Below, in pieces: positions 28,811 to 36,595 of a stretch of 64,000 nt of DNA. Source of the stretch: Secundilactobacillus mixtipabuli. GTDB lineage: Bacteria; Bacillota; Bacilli; Lactobacillales; Lactobacillaceae. A model generated the notes under the pieces. That model was not told where the DNA came from. It searched no databases and saw only the letters and a program-made list of their open reading frames with translations. The stretch is taken from the NCBI RefSeq assembly GCF_002217925.1, contig NZ_BCMF01000002.1:186001-250000 (forward strand). The letters are read 5' to 3'. Position 1 is the stretch's first letter. The number at the start of each line of letters is the position of its first letter. The position numbers and the translations under genes are program-made.

Positions 28811-29230
28811 CTATTTTTTTAGCCACTCATATTTTGCTAAAAACTTCATCAATCTCCGGTCTTCTTCTTGATCTTTGGCAACTAGCTCGTCCATATACTC
28901 TTGAAGCTGGTCAACAACCTCTTTAACACCGTTAACCCACTCCACAATCGTGGCGGATCCTTCCGCCGATGTGACGGTACCTAGATTCCACTCAATGCTA
29001 AATTTTAGGTCACTCGTGAGGCAAATTTGTGCGTTAGATTCCAAAGTATCGCTGTCAATATAGCCAGAATCAGCGTTTAAGAATTGGTAGTAGCGTTTTT
29101 CACCTACTTTAAAACTGGTGGATGATAATATGGCATCTTTAAGCGTGACGGATTGATCCGCAGACGTGATCGGTTTAAAGCAATAAAATTCAGTGTCGTT
29201 GTTCATTTGAATTGATTTAGGTAAAGTCAT
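28811..29230 (-). CDS. Unknown small cytosolic protein
   Basis: 139 residues without signal peptide or membrane segment. The sequence is acidic at the C-terminus, with a likely coiled coil in the last 45 residues (EVVDQLQEYMDELVAKDQEED). I do not recognise the family. The start MTLPKSIQMNND at 29230 is chosen because AAAGGA lies 9-10 nt upstream; a longer frame to 29272 lacks one. It is convergent with the decayed paralogue and its stop is 3 bp away. Confidence 0.6.
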   Translation of the reverse strand: MTLPKSIQMNNDTEFYCFKPITSADQSVTLKDAILSSTSFKVGEKRYYQFLNADSGYIDSDTLESNAQICLTSDLKFSIEWNLGTVTSAEGSATIVEWVNGVKEVVDQLQEYMDELVAKDQEEDRRLMKFLAKYEWLKK

Positions 29231-29387
29231 AGTATCTAGTTCCTTTCGCCATATAATATAAAAAGCCATCACAGTTGAAGTTTACGATGGCTGTTAATTT
29301 GTAATCTTTGTGTGGTAAGTTGATAGTTTTACCACAAATCAACTATATAATACAAATTATAATAACTGTCAAAATTTGCAATAAAAA

Positions 29388-29412
29388 ACCGCCCACTGGC
29401 AAAGTGAGCGGT
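29388..29412. terminator. Hairpin terminator in the 29.2-29.8 kb intergenic region
   Basis: ACCGCCCACT pairs with AGTGAGCGGT with one mismatch, flanked by A and T tracts. A second inverted repeat, AGCCATC/GATGGCT, lies at 29264-29292. The rest of 29231-29765 contains no gene, only the promoter of the next operon (TATAAT at 29737-29742). Confidence 0.65.
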
Positions 29413-29765
29413 TATTTTATCTACATTACCTTTATTATTTGTTATCTATTTTATCTTACTCTACATCTTGATTGGTCACTTTGATGGTTACTACGAGCTA
29501 ATTCACTTTTATTTTGAAAATCTGTCTAAAGAGTTTGTCAAGAAGTTGGATTAATACTGACGACATACAAAAAAACGCCCATAAAATGGACGGTTCAAAA
29601 AATCATGACAACGACCGTTTGGCGTCGGTTCGATGCCTGATTGGAATCAGCCAGCCTTACCTTAAAGTAAAGCGGGCAAACAAATTAGTAAAAGCCATTT
29701 GGCAGTTTAATCTTACCATGTTTCTTATAGTCTTGCTATAATAACCTCGAAAGAAGGTTTCGCTA

Positions 29766-30068
29766 ATGCCGAAAAATGTTAAATTTGATGATGACTTAAA
29801 AGAGCGCCTGAAAGACCCCGAGTTCAAAAAAGCATTCGATCGCATCAGCGCCCGCCTAGAAGCCGGTGTTGCCATCTTTGATGCTCGCAAAAAAGCTGGT
29901 TTAACACGTTCTGAACTGGCCCACAAGGTGCACATGCCCGTAGAAGCCATCAGACGCATTGAGGATGGCGGTAGCACCAGTGATCGCATTCGGACTAAAA
30001 TTAAAAAGACTTTAAATATCAAATCCACCGAAAGGACTGATCCTGATGACGTTAAACCGTCAAAATAA
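29766..30068 (+). CDS. XRE-type helix-turn-helix protein (antitoxin-like)
   Basis: 100 residues. The helix-turn-helix is seen at ARKKAGLTRSELAHKVHMPVE (about 40-60; second helix VEAIRRIEDG). The size and position resemble HigA-like antitoxins, but no toxin gene precedes it. AAGAAGG is 8 nt before the ATG, and a TATAAT box lies 24 bp upstream. It overlaps the next gene by 23 nt. Confidence 0.7.
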   Translation: MPKNVKFDDDLKERLKDPEFKKAFDRISARLEAGVAIFDARKKAGLTRSELAHKVHMPVEAIRRIEDGGSTSDRIRTKIKKTLNIKSTERTDPDDVKPSK

Positions 30069-30459
30069 AATTCCCCCGTATCACACCACTTCTGCTGCTG
30101 ATACCATCAAAGAGACCTTGGTGGCCCGTCATCTTAGTGCTGAGTGGCTATCTAATCAAATAGGTATTGGCACTGATGATATGACCAATGTGCTGAAACG
30201 TGAAGACTTCCTAGACAAAAAACAGCTTAAACAAGTCGAGGCTCTGATTGGTGTGCCAGCTAGGCTGCTGTGGAATCTGGACTCAAACTATCTTGACCAC
30301 AGCAAAGAATCAGGCATAATCAAAGCTATACACGATATTCAGCGCGGTAACTATCGAACCGACACACATTACTTGCCACCGGCAGATGAAGTGTCGGCTC
30401 AAGATCACGAAGAACATCGTGGTCATGGTTATATTGATTGGGACGGTCGTGAGGTGTAA
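30046..30459 (+). CDS. HTH-domain regulator-like protein
   Basis: 137 residues. The segment ETLVARHLSAEWLSNQIGIG followed by DDMTNVLKREDFLDKKQLKQVEAL looks like an XRE helix-turn-helix similar to HigA antitoxins (it includes VPARLLWNLDSNY). The C-terminal 50 residues are rich in Asp and His. It overlaps the preceding HTH gene by 23 nt, so the pair is translationally coupled. Function is uncertain; it may be an antitoxin or autoregulator of this operon. Confidence 0.65.
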   Translation: MTLNRQNKIPPYHTTSAADTIKETLVARHLSAEWLSNQIGIGTDDMTNVLKREDFLDKKQLKQVEALIGVPARLLWNLDSNYLDHSKESGIIKAIHDIQRGNYRTDTHYLPPADEVSAQDHEEHRGHGYIDWDGREV

Positions 30460-30461
30460 TT

Positions 30462-30734
30462 ATGGCAAATAAGCGTCAACGAAAAAAGAATTACAACAAA
30501 TGGGCTGAGAAAATGATCCAGCAAATTTGGGACAGACGACCTAAAGGATTAACCAAACGGGAACTTAACCAGTGGATGGATGATCAGATCGAAAATGAAG
30601 GCATTCTTAACTGGTCTACCCAACAGGCTGTTAATGAAGCAATCCGTGATGCCGATTCCGGTAAGTTGCAAGAATTTGAGACGGTTGATGAATTCATGAC
30701 TCAACTAGAAAGTGATGAAGAAAATGCCAAATAA
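30462..30734 (+). CDS. Small protein of the NKRQRKK family, member 1
   Basis: 90 residues beginning MANKRQRKKNYNKW, a strongly cationic leader, then an acidic remainder ending ESDEENAK. The leader is shared with the next two genes (MPNKRQRKKRYKKN and MANKRQRKKRYKKN). No known domain is recognised. The start follows the previous stop by 2 bp, with GAGGTG upstream. The final codons ENAK-stop are read out of frame from the start region of the next gene. Confidence 0.65.
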   Translation: MANKRQRKKNYNKWAEKMIQQIWDRRPKGLTKRELNQWMDDQIENEGILNWSTQQAVNEAIRDADSGKLQEFETVDEFMTQLESDEENAK

Positions 30735-30912
30735 ACGTCAACGTAAAAAGCGGTATAAGAAGAACCTGGTTGAACTAGCTCAATTGGCAGAGGCCATGCA
30801 CCCCAAGACGTTAAAAAACCAAGCAGAAATCAACGCGTGGCTCTTTGGTGACGACGAAGACGATGATGACGACATGGTTGAACAAAAAAGGGGCAACGAG
30901 AATGGCAAATAA
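30724..30912 (+). CDS. Small protein of the NKRQRKK family, member 2
   Basis: 62 residues beginning MPNKRQRKKRYKKNLVEL, with an acidic centre (DDEDDDDD) and a short tail ending NENGK. The ATG overlaps the stop of member 1 by 11 nt, and the same 11-nt overlap recurs with member 3. The start is at 30724, five codons into a slightly longer frame. Highly charged and without a membrane segment. Function unknown. Confidence 0.6.
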   Translation: MPNKRQRKKRYKKNLVELAQLAEAMHPKTLKNQAEINAWLFGDDEDDDDDMVEQKRGNENGK

Positions 30913-31411
30913 GCGCCAGCGCAAAAAGCGATATAAAAAGAATGTGCTGAAAATTAAGCAACTAGCAAAGAGTGTTCGGCTTATGGCCCCTGAAATACAG
31001 GAAAGCCATGGTGTCAGCCCTGAGTTCAAGCAATTGCTAGAAGAAACTTATCAAGAAGACAAAGGTACTATGGACTTGATAAAGCAAGGTGAAAACGATT
31101 TCTGGGATGATTCGAAATGGGTTGGCTTCCGTCACAGTATCACCAATGAGGATTGTGAGTGGGACACCATGAAACCCGTTGGTAAAGAAATCATCCATGA
31201 TAGTGCTACCGACGAAGACCTTGAGTGGGAGGATACCACGAAGACTGTTAGCAAAGAAAAACTTCGTAGCAGCGATCAACTAATGAGAGTATGGGAAGTG
31301 ATCGTCGCTAGAGAGGATGATCCACTTGTTGAGTTAGACGAACTGATTACTGAAATTAGTGTTGAAGATGATGACAATCAATCCAAATTCTGGAAAACCG
31401 TTGATGATTAA
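30902..31411 (+). CDS. NKRQRKK family, member 3, with internal repeat
   Basis: 169 residues beginning MANKRQRKKRYKKNVLK and then largely acidic. Residues about 80-120 contain two copies of a roughly 22-residue unit (ITNEDCEWDTMKPVGKE and ATDEDLEWEDTTKTVSKE). The gene ends VDD-stop, but the frame stays open downstream through AEKYGSINTPEV, a TGA at 31484 and a final TAA at 31589. It is the intact relative of the pseudogene at 28466. The start is chosen at the shared leader, with GGGG 8 nt upstream. Function unknown. Confidence 0.65.
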   Translation: MANKRQRKKRYKKNVLKIKQLAKSVRLMAPEIQESHGVSPEFKQLLEETYQEDKGTMDLIKQGENDFWDDSKWVGFRHSITNEDCEWDTMKPVGKEIIHDSATDEDLEWEDTTKTVSKEKLRSSDQLMRVWEVIVAREDDPLVELDELITEISVEDDDNQSKFWKTVDD

Positions 31412-32038
31412 GCCGAAAAGTATGGCTCAATCAATACCCCTGAAGTTTATTGGGGAAATGATGTGGAGTTAGATGATATTGACTGAGTTTCTGATTTTGG
31501 TTCTGATTTTGGTACTGAGAGAATCGACACTAAAGTTATCTCTACTGATAACAAATCATTGGCGCGTACCCAAGAAGTTGAAAGTAAATAACTTGATTTT
31601 TCTAGGCAACTAATTATCACTTGAATTCAGGTGGTGCTTAGTCGCCTAATTTTATTTATATCTAAATTTCATTGCAATCCTGTTACCGATTGCATCTGTT
31701 GGAAGTAGATTTAATATTTCAATCTCGGACCTGCATGTATGATTAAAAATATTTGGAAAAAATAAATGATTAGTTAAACGATTCACGGTTACTAGTCGAA
31801 ATTTCAGGCCACAATCCACTCAAATTTTCGTTCAATTATTTGCTAACTGCAGATGAACTTGATGACTCTATACAAACTTTACCTAAATATACCAATCACA
31901 TTATCTTCTGAAATATGTAATTTGAAATAGGTAGTAATGATATTTTTATCTTAATACATAAGCACTGTACCAAGCGACCTTACAGTGTTTACAATATTAT
32001 TTATTTTCTATATCTGTAAATAATTCATATACATTTTA
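31412..32038. other. Read-through extension of member 3, terminator, then AT-rich spacer
   Basis: 31412-31591 continues the reading frame of the preceding gene beyond two stop codons. A stem, TAGGCAACTAA (31603-31613) with TTAGTCGCCTA (31638-31648), precedes a T-rich tail and looks like the operon terminator. The remainder holds no gene. Confidence 0.5.
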
Positions 32039-32238
32039 TATATCAATCTTATACGATTCCATAGATACTTTGTATATCAACCTTATACGATTCCATAGAT
32101 ACTTTGTATATCAATCATATACGATTCCATAGATACTTTGTATATCAATCATATACGATTCCATAGATACTTTGTATATCAATCATATACGATTCCATAT
32201 ATGCTTTGTATATTGATCTTATACGATTCCATATATGC
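32039..32238. repeat. 34-bp tandem repeat array
   Basis: The word ATACGATTCC begins at 32051, 32085, 32119, 32153, 32187 and 32221, a strict 34-bp period. Each unit contains ATACTTTGTAT, a short palindrome, and TATCAAT. Units 3 to 5 are nearly identical, while the outer ones diverge. There are no unique spacers, so it is not CRISPR. The arrangement resembles replication iterons or an operator array. No replication gene is adjacent. Confidence 0.85.
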
Positions 32239-32671
32239 TGATAATTTACATAAATTAGGTCATTCTGCATATCTTATATATATCTTATTTACTTATTTAT
32301 CCTCTATATATTATTTGTTATGGACAATATATTATCCGTCTGTGATCTTTAGAAATCCTCAAATTACTTTACAATAGTCCATCAATAATACAACATGCCG
32401 CCTATTAATTGTTATATTAGAGAGTGGTTTCACCTCCAAAAATCTAAACAAATAAAAACTAATTTAAATCCTGATGTTGGCTATAACTTGTTACTTTCCG
32501 AATTATTTAACTAAGCTTGATAAATGAACACCTTGAAACATGTTAATCACCCTTTTTAACAGTATGTCATGTTATCTGTGTACCCGTTCATGTTGAACGC
32601 GTTTAGCAACCTTGATTTTTTATACAATGAAAGTTTAGATTATACTTAAAAATAAAAAAGGAAGCCTTATA
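32239..32671. other. AT-rich intergenic region
   Basis: No gene is supported. It separates the repeat array from the following unknown gene, whose promoter presumably lies in the last 60 bp. Confidence 0.45.
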
Positions 32672-33316
32672 ATGTCAAAGCAGAACCCTACTGAAAATAA
32701 TAGTCAGAATCTTATCAAAAGCACTAAAACTATGTCATCAAACGTCCAAAATCTTTCCGCAGGAGATCCAGATCCAAAAATAATTGATATACTTTCGAAA
32801 CTGATTAAGCTAAAAAGAGCAGAAACTAAGGAGATTCAAGAACTGAAGAAGTTATTTCAAAATGTTTCTAAGAGCGACCTCCTTGAATCAAGTAAGCAAC
32901 AAGATTTAAACCCAGAGCTAAAAAAATGGTTTAATAGTATAGAACCATTTATTGAATACGATGAACCACTACATCATAAATTGTTGTATATCATGTACTC
33001 CAATTGGTACAAGAATAAAGAAATTGGCGCCTTACCTCATGAATTAAGTGAAGATCAATTTAAAGTAGAAATCATGAAAATCTTCGAAAGTCACGCTGGC
33101 TGGAAAGTAGATAAAACTATCCACACTCATAGTTATAAAACTAAAAAATCGGGTATTAGATATCGACGAAGAATTACGAATCCAAAAAATGTAGGGCTTG
33201 ATTGGCACAGATATTTTGAATGTTTTGATCGCCCAGACTTTTTCAATAAAAATAATCCCAGTTTCGATATTTTTACTAAAGATATACGAGGCTGGTTTGA
33301 AATTCATCATATTTGA
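32672..33316 (+). CDS. Unknown cytosolic protein
   Basis: 214 residues, with a Ser/Asn-rich N-terminus (about 1-35), a helical charged segment (about 45-80) and a C-terminal half rich in aromatic residues and His (HSYKTKKSGIRYRRRI, WHRYFECFDRPDFF, WFEIHHI). No membrane segment and no recognised family. AAGGAAG is 9 nt before the ATG. It stands alone in accessory DNA. The run of basic residues near 150 might bind nucleic acid (guess). Confidence 0.55.
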   Translation: MSKQNPTENNSQNLIKSTKTMSSNVQNLSAGDPDPKIIDILSKLIKLKRAETKEIQELKKLFQNVSKSDLLESSKQQDLNPELKKWFNSIEPFIEYDEPLHHKLLYIMYSNWYKNKEIGALPHELSEDQFKVEIMKIFESHAGWKVDKTIHTHSYKTKKSGIRYRRRITNPKNVGLDWHRYFECFDRPDFFNKNNPSFDIFTKDIRGWFEIHHI

Positions 33317-33367
33317 TAATTTTTATATTATTTCCTAGGCTTAAGTCACTATGGAAAGAATTTTAAA

Positions 33368-33397
33368 CACTTCATGAAACACTGAAGTGCTTTTTTA
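33368..33397 (+). terminator. Terminator after the 32672 gene
   Basis: CACTTCA pairs with TGAAGTG and is followed by six T. The rest of 33317-33693 contains only the promoter region of the CAP gene. Confidence 0.75.
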
Positions 33398-33693
33398 ATG
33401 AAAAAGTTTGCCAAAATAAAATTAGGTAATAATAGTTTTAAAAAGCTTACAGCTAGGAACAAATAGTGGAGTTATGAAAACAAAATTTTGAGCGATAAAC
33501 CGCATATTCGAAATCCACAATTAAATTCATTATGTCAATACACTATTTCTAATGTGCTCTCCAGTAATTAATTGAGATTAGTTATCCAGTCTATTAAATT
33601 ATTACTAATTGTAACGAAGTAGTGCAACCATATGGTGCTATAATACGAAACGTATACTATTCAGTACATAATTATTGCGGGAGGTAATCTATT

Positions 33694-34578
33694 ATGAGAA
33701 AATCATTGATCAAAACCTTGGCCGTAACGACCTTGAGTGCAGCTGCCTTTGTGGGCGCTGCAGCGTTTAATACACCAAATGCTTCGGCTAAAACGACTAT
33801 CCGTTCATACCAAAACATTAAGAATGCAACTTATACCGTTACCAACAAGCACGCCACGGTTTATAAAACCGGCTCCTTAGCTAAGAAGACCGGTACAATG
33901 CAAAACTACGGTTCTAAAGTCACCGGTTATTACGCCGTTCACGTGACCCGCAACGGTAAAGCATCGATCTACTACAAGTTCCGTGTAGGTAAGAAGACCG
34001 GCTGGGTATGGCATGGCTACTTAAAGAAAGCTACTGCTGTTAAGCCAGCTTCTAACACACAGCCTGCTGCTGGTTCAACGACTACTACTGATAACAGTTC
34101 ATCAAACTCATCGAAATCTGATAAGTATGACTTCAGTGTATCCGGCTACCGGGCAGATTTCTTAAAAGCTGTTAACGCCGAACGTGCAAAACGTGGCATT
34201 GCTCCATTGAAAGAAGACGCTGATTTGGATCAAATGGCCCAAATCCGTGCCGGCCAAACAACCACTACCCACTCTCACTATGACAGTGACGGCTCTGTTG
34301 CCGTTGACAAATTGTCTAAATCCATGGGTATTCCTTGGGGTGCTGAAGTAATTGCTACAGATACACTTGGCAAAGATTTTGGTACAACTAATAATGAAGA
34401 TGTCACTAAAGCAGATATCGAAGGATACATTTACGAAGACGCTGGTTCAAACTGGGGTCACCGTGATGCATTGTTAAACCCAAGTTTCACTAAGATCGGT
34501 ATGGGCTTTGCCCAAGAAGGCGGTCCTGATGCTGGTTGGAGTAACTGGGCCTCTGATACTGTTGCCGATTTGGATTAA
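33694..34578 (+). CDS. Secreted CAP (SCP/PR-1) domain protein
   Basis: 294 residues. The N-terminus is a Sec signal peptide (RKSLIKTLAVTTLSAAAFVG, cleavage near ASA-KT). Residues about 40-110 are a small beta domain of SLAP/GW type (KHATVYKTGSLAKKTG, GWVWHGYL) likely to bind the wall, then a Ser/Thr linker. Residues about 150-290 are the CAP domain, with FLKAVNAERAKRG, HSHYDSDG and GHRDALLNPSFTKIGMGF. CAP proteins of lactobacilli are extracellular and their activity is poorly known. GGGAGG precedes the ATG. A strong terminator follows. Confidence 0.9.
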   Translation: MRKSLIKTLAVTTLSAAAFVGAAAFNTPNASAKTTIRSYQNIKNATYTVTNKHATVYKTGSLAKKTGTMQNYGSKVTGYYAVHVTRNGKASIYYKFRVGKKTGWVWHGYLKKATAVKPASNTQPAAGSTTTTDNSSSNSSKSDKYDFSVSGYRADFLKAVNAERAKRGIAPLKEDADLDQMAQIRAGQTTTTHSHYDSDGSVAVDKLSKSMGIPWGAEVIATDTLGKDFGTTNNEDVTKADIEGYIYEDAGSNWGHRDALLNPSFTKIGMGFAQEGGPDAGWSNWASDTVADLD

Positions 34579-34610
34579 TTCGTACATCACACAATTATTT
34601 AACTAATATT

Positions 34611-34645
34611 AAAGAGCTGGGCTTATTCAGGGCCAGCTCTTTTTT
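34611..34645 (+). terminator. Terminator after the CAP gene
   Basis: AAAGAGCTGG and CCAGCTCTTT arms with a run of T. Confidence 0.85.
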
Positions 34646-34720
34646 TATTCTAAAAAGTTAAGTCTTCACCTAAAGTCTATCAAATGCTATCATGTCCTTG
34701 ATAAGAAAGGACTGATTGCA

Positions 34721-34951
34721 ATGGCTGATACAACAGTTATTTCATTGCGCTTCAAAAACGACCAATACGATAAAATAAAAGCACAAGCTAATTTTAACGG
34801 TGTTTCAATAACAACTTATATGCGTCAAGCCGTTTTAGAACATGTTGAAAATGAAACTGATTATCAAAACGCTGCTGTTAATTTAAAAGCCAGCCATGGT
34901 AAAACTGTCAGCCGTGCTGAAGTTATGGCCCGTCTGGGAATGAAACCATGA
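34721..34951 (+). CDS. Ribbon-helix-helix antitoxin-like protein (DUF6290/RelB type)
   Basis: 76 residues. The start TTVISLRFKNDQYDKIKAQA followed by NGVSITTYMRQAVLEH is the beta-strand and two helices of the RHH fold used by RelB/DinJ-type antitoxins. AAAGGA lies 11 nt before the ATG. No RelE-like toxin follows: the next frame ends after ten codons. It is therefore an orphan or has lost its partner. Confidence 0.75.
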   Translation: MADTTVISLRFKNDQYDKIKAQANFNGVSITTYMRQAVLEHVENETDYQNAAVNLKASHGKTVSRAEVMARLGMKP

Positions 34952-34996
34952 TCGCTTATTACTGGAGTTTTGAATAAAATTCGGTCTGTTTTCTCC

Positions 34997-35023
34997 TTGC
35001 AATTTTACCTGATGTGTTATAAT
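34997..35023 (+). promoter_or_regulatory. Promoter of the antitoxin RNA
   Basis: TTGCAA at 34997-35002 and an extended -10, TGTTATAAT, ending at 35023. The RNA should start near 35030. Confidence 0.65.
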
Positions 35024-35029
35024 TTAAGT

Positions 35030-35153
35030 ATAGAAAAACGACCGGTGCTCTAACACCGATCGTTTACAGCCGCTTTAAAGGCGGTGGCAATTGACATTTA
35101 ACTATAAAAAGTCACCTATCAACCGCGCAAAGTCAATAGGGTGGCTTTTTATT
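35030..35153 (+). ncRNA. Candidate antisense antitoxin RNA of a type I toxin-antitoxin module
   Basis: A gene-free transcript predicted from the strong promoter at 34997-35023 to the terminator at 35106-35153. It contains a hairpin from the arms CGACCGGTG and CACCGATCG (35039-35062). Base complementarity exists to the toxin message in two places: the shared convergent terminator, and GCAATTGAC at 35087-35095, which repeats at 35279-35287. The latter lets the RNA pair with the toxin 5' leader. This layout is that of Fst/RNAII-type antitoxins. Confidence 0.65.
35106..35153. terminator. Bidirectional terminator shared by toxin mRNA and antitoxin RNA
   Basis: AAAAAGTCACCTAT pairs with ATAGGGTGGCTTTTT around a loop, with T tracts on both strands. 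Confidence 0.75.
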
Positions 35154-35229
35154 TACGATCTTTGCGATCAATTGTAATCATTAACATCGCAAACGCGATC
35201 ATCAATGATAAGGTGTCATAAACAGACAC
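35149..35229 (-). CDS. Holin-like type I toxin (short hydrophobic peptide)
   Basis: A 26-residue peptide: one membrane helix, SVYDTLSLMIAFAMLMITI, then the charged tail DRKDRK. The pattern (YDTLSLMIAF plus a short basic end) is that of the putative holin-like toxin family of lactobacilli. The GTG at 35229 is taken as start, with AGAAAG upstream; an in-frame GTG at 35274 would give 41 residues. The message begins from a TATAAT at 35317-35322 (minus strand) and is convergent with the antisense RNA. Confidence 0.65.
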   Translation of the reverse strand: MSVYDTLSLMIAFAMLMITIDRKDRK

Positions 35230-35278
35230 AACAAACAACTTTCTAGATTTTCGTAAATCATAGGCATCACTCACTTTC

Positions 35279-35287
35279 GCAATTGAC
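35279..35287. repeat. Direct repeat GCAATTGAC (second copy at 35087-35095)
   Basis: Identical 9-mers lie in the antitoxin RNA and, on the same strand, in the toxin leader. Because the two transcripts converge, the copies make complementary RNA segments. Confidence 0.65.
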
Positions 35288-35307
35288 GCCACCACCCATA
35301 AAACTTC

Positions 35308-35334
35308 TGTAACCCTATTATACCATAGGTTACA
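35308..35334. promoter_or_regulatory. Toxin promoter with overlapping inverted repeat
   Basis: TGTAACC and GGTTACA arms flank the minus-strand -10 element TATAAT (35317-35322, extended by TGG). The palindrome across the promoter suggests transcriptional control or an operator. Confidence 0.6.
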
Positions 35335-35363
35335 GCGATTTTAAGCAAGTTTTAAACCGCGAC

Positions 35364-35400
35364 AAAAGAGGTCATCCTTCATTGGACGACCTCTCTTTTT
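35364..35400. terminator. Terminator following the small membrane protein gene
   Basis: AAAGAGGTCATCC pairs with GGACGACCTCT, with A and T tracts on both sides. Confidence 0.75.
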
Positions 35401-35401
35401 C

Positions 35402-35530
35402 TTACTTATTTTTACGCTTTCGTTGGTTTTTTACTGCCACGGCCATTGCTAAAACGATCAAAATGATCAGGATCACACCAGACAATTTTAACCAGGCAGC
35501 GTATTTGATCAACGCTATCTTCAAACTCAT
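35402..35530 (-). CDS. Small single-span membrane protein
   Basis: 42 residues: a short N-terminus, a hydrophobic helix (LSGVILIILIVLAMAVAV), then a basic tail KNQRKRKNK. The ATG is at 35528-35530; the Shine-Dalgarno is weak (GGAAAAG). It lies 33 bp after the stop of the next upstream gene on the same strand, and a terminator follows at once. It could be a membrane-active toxin or accessory peptide. Confidence 0.5.
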   Translation of the reverse strand: MSLKIALIKYAAWLKLSGVILIILIVLAMAVAVKNQRKRKNK

Positions 35531-35563
35531 CTTAAATCAGGTCTTTTCCAATCACCCTAACGC

Positions 35564-36595
35564 CTAACCTAATACCGCATCGAATTGATGAACTGAGATC
35601 ACTTTGTTGGTCTTGGGGTCAGCGTTTTGCACATCAACCACCCGACGGTTACGACCATCCACATCATCGACTAATGGGATCCGTTGATCACGCTTACCGT
35701 CTTTCAATTGAGCTTGTACCATCAACCGGTCAAACAACGCCCGGCCATCAACCACGTGGAAGTTATGATCTAAGCGTTCAACGACCACGTTAGGTTGAGT
35801 CAGATATGAGAAGATCTTCAAGAACTTAGGCAAGTCCGCCGACCCGCTGTAAACCACTGGGCGCCCAATTATGGCAGCTTTAACAATCGTCCGGCGGTAG
35901 AACGGGATAAACGTTTGAAACAGCACGGTATTATCCAAATCATCCTTTGGCAACGTGGCTTGCGGCAACTGCTTTTTAAGCAGCCGCTTGAAGTCTGCTA
36001 CGGCAGCCACGGAAGTCTTATCCGAGATCACGTATTGCTTAACGATATGCCGTTCATCCAATTGGCCATTGCTTAACGCTTCCAGATAATCTTCATCCGT
36101 GGTTGGCCGGATCAAAGCATCCGCATACGAATCTTCCTGCGGGTTCATGGCTAAATGCTCATTGGCACCGTGCAACTGATAACGGATAAAACCCGCAGGC
36201 TTATGCTCCTGCGGCTTAGCCTTATCGTCAATGATATGCAATCCCTTGGTATTTTTCAGGTACTTTTGATAATCAGCGACTGTCAGCAGTTGGTATTCGC
36301 TGTGGGTCACTAACCGGGCTTCCTTGGTCTTGGTATCGTACATCCCAATGTGGATCAGCGTTTCTGGTAAATAGATCCGGCTTAGGCGTTCAAAGTTCCC
36401 GCTTTGGACTAAGCTATTCAAATCGACCACAATCTCCCATGGTGTTTTAACCGACCTCTTTAATTCCGAAATTCTACTAGGTAACGTTGAATATCGGTAT
36501 GGTGAGGCCGATGATACCAGCTGGATCACCATACCCTGATCTGGTATTGCGGGCTCAAAGAAAAACTGGCCACCGCTGTCGAATCTATGATGCAC
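35564..36595 (-). CDS. Unknown protein, 5' end probably truncated
   Basis: 343 codons from a GTG, or 322 from the ATG at 36532. Neither has a Shine-Dalgarno. The open frame extends 18 codons upstream of the GTG with protein-like sequence (DFIAFDGYIAV) and no start codon, so the original N-terminus is probably lost. The product is soluble with mixed alpha/beta character and several paired-acid stretches (LVDDVDGRNRRVVDV). I do not recognise the family. Confidence 0.5.
   Translation of the reverse strand: MHHRFDSGGQFFFEPAIPDQGMVIQLVSSASPYRYSTLPSRISELKRSVKTPWEIVVDLNSLVQSGNFERLSRIYLPETLIHIGMYDTKTKEARLVTHSEYQLLTVADYQKYLKNTKGLHIIDDKAKPQEHKPAGFIRYQLHGANEHLAMNPQEDSYADALIRPTTDEDYLEALSNGQLDERHIVKQYVISDKTSVAAVADFKRLLKKQLPQATLPKDDLDNTVLFQTFIPFYRRTIVKAAIIGRPVVYSGSADLPKFLKIFSYLTQPNVVVERLDHNFHVVDGRALFDRLMVQAQLKDGKRDQRIPLVDDVDGRNRRVVDVQNADPKTNKVISVHQFDAVLG

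Noticed and set aside
32039-32238. Possible CRISPR array
   Set aside because: The 34-bp units are contiguous with no unique spacers, and no cas genes are present.
32138-32377. 79-codon plus-strand frame
   Set aside because: It is produced by the tandem repeats, is rich in Tyr and Ile and has no ribosome-binding site.
34952-34982. RelE-like toxin after the RHH antitoxin
   Set aside because: The frame beginning ATGATCGC ends after ten codons, and no toxin-like sequence follows.
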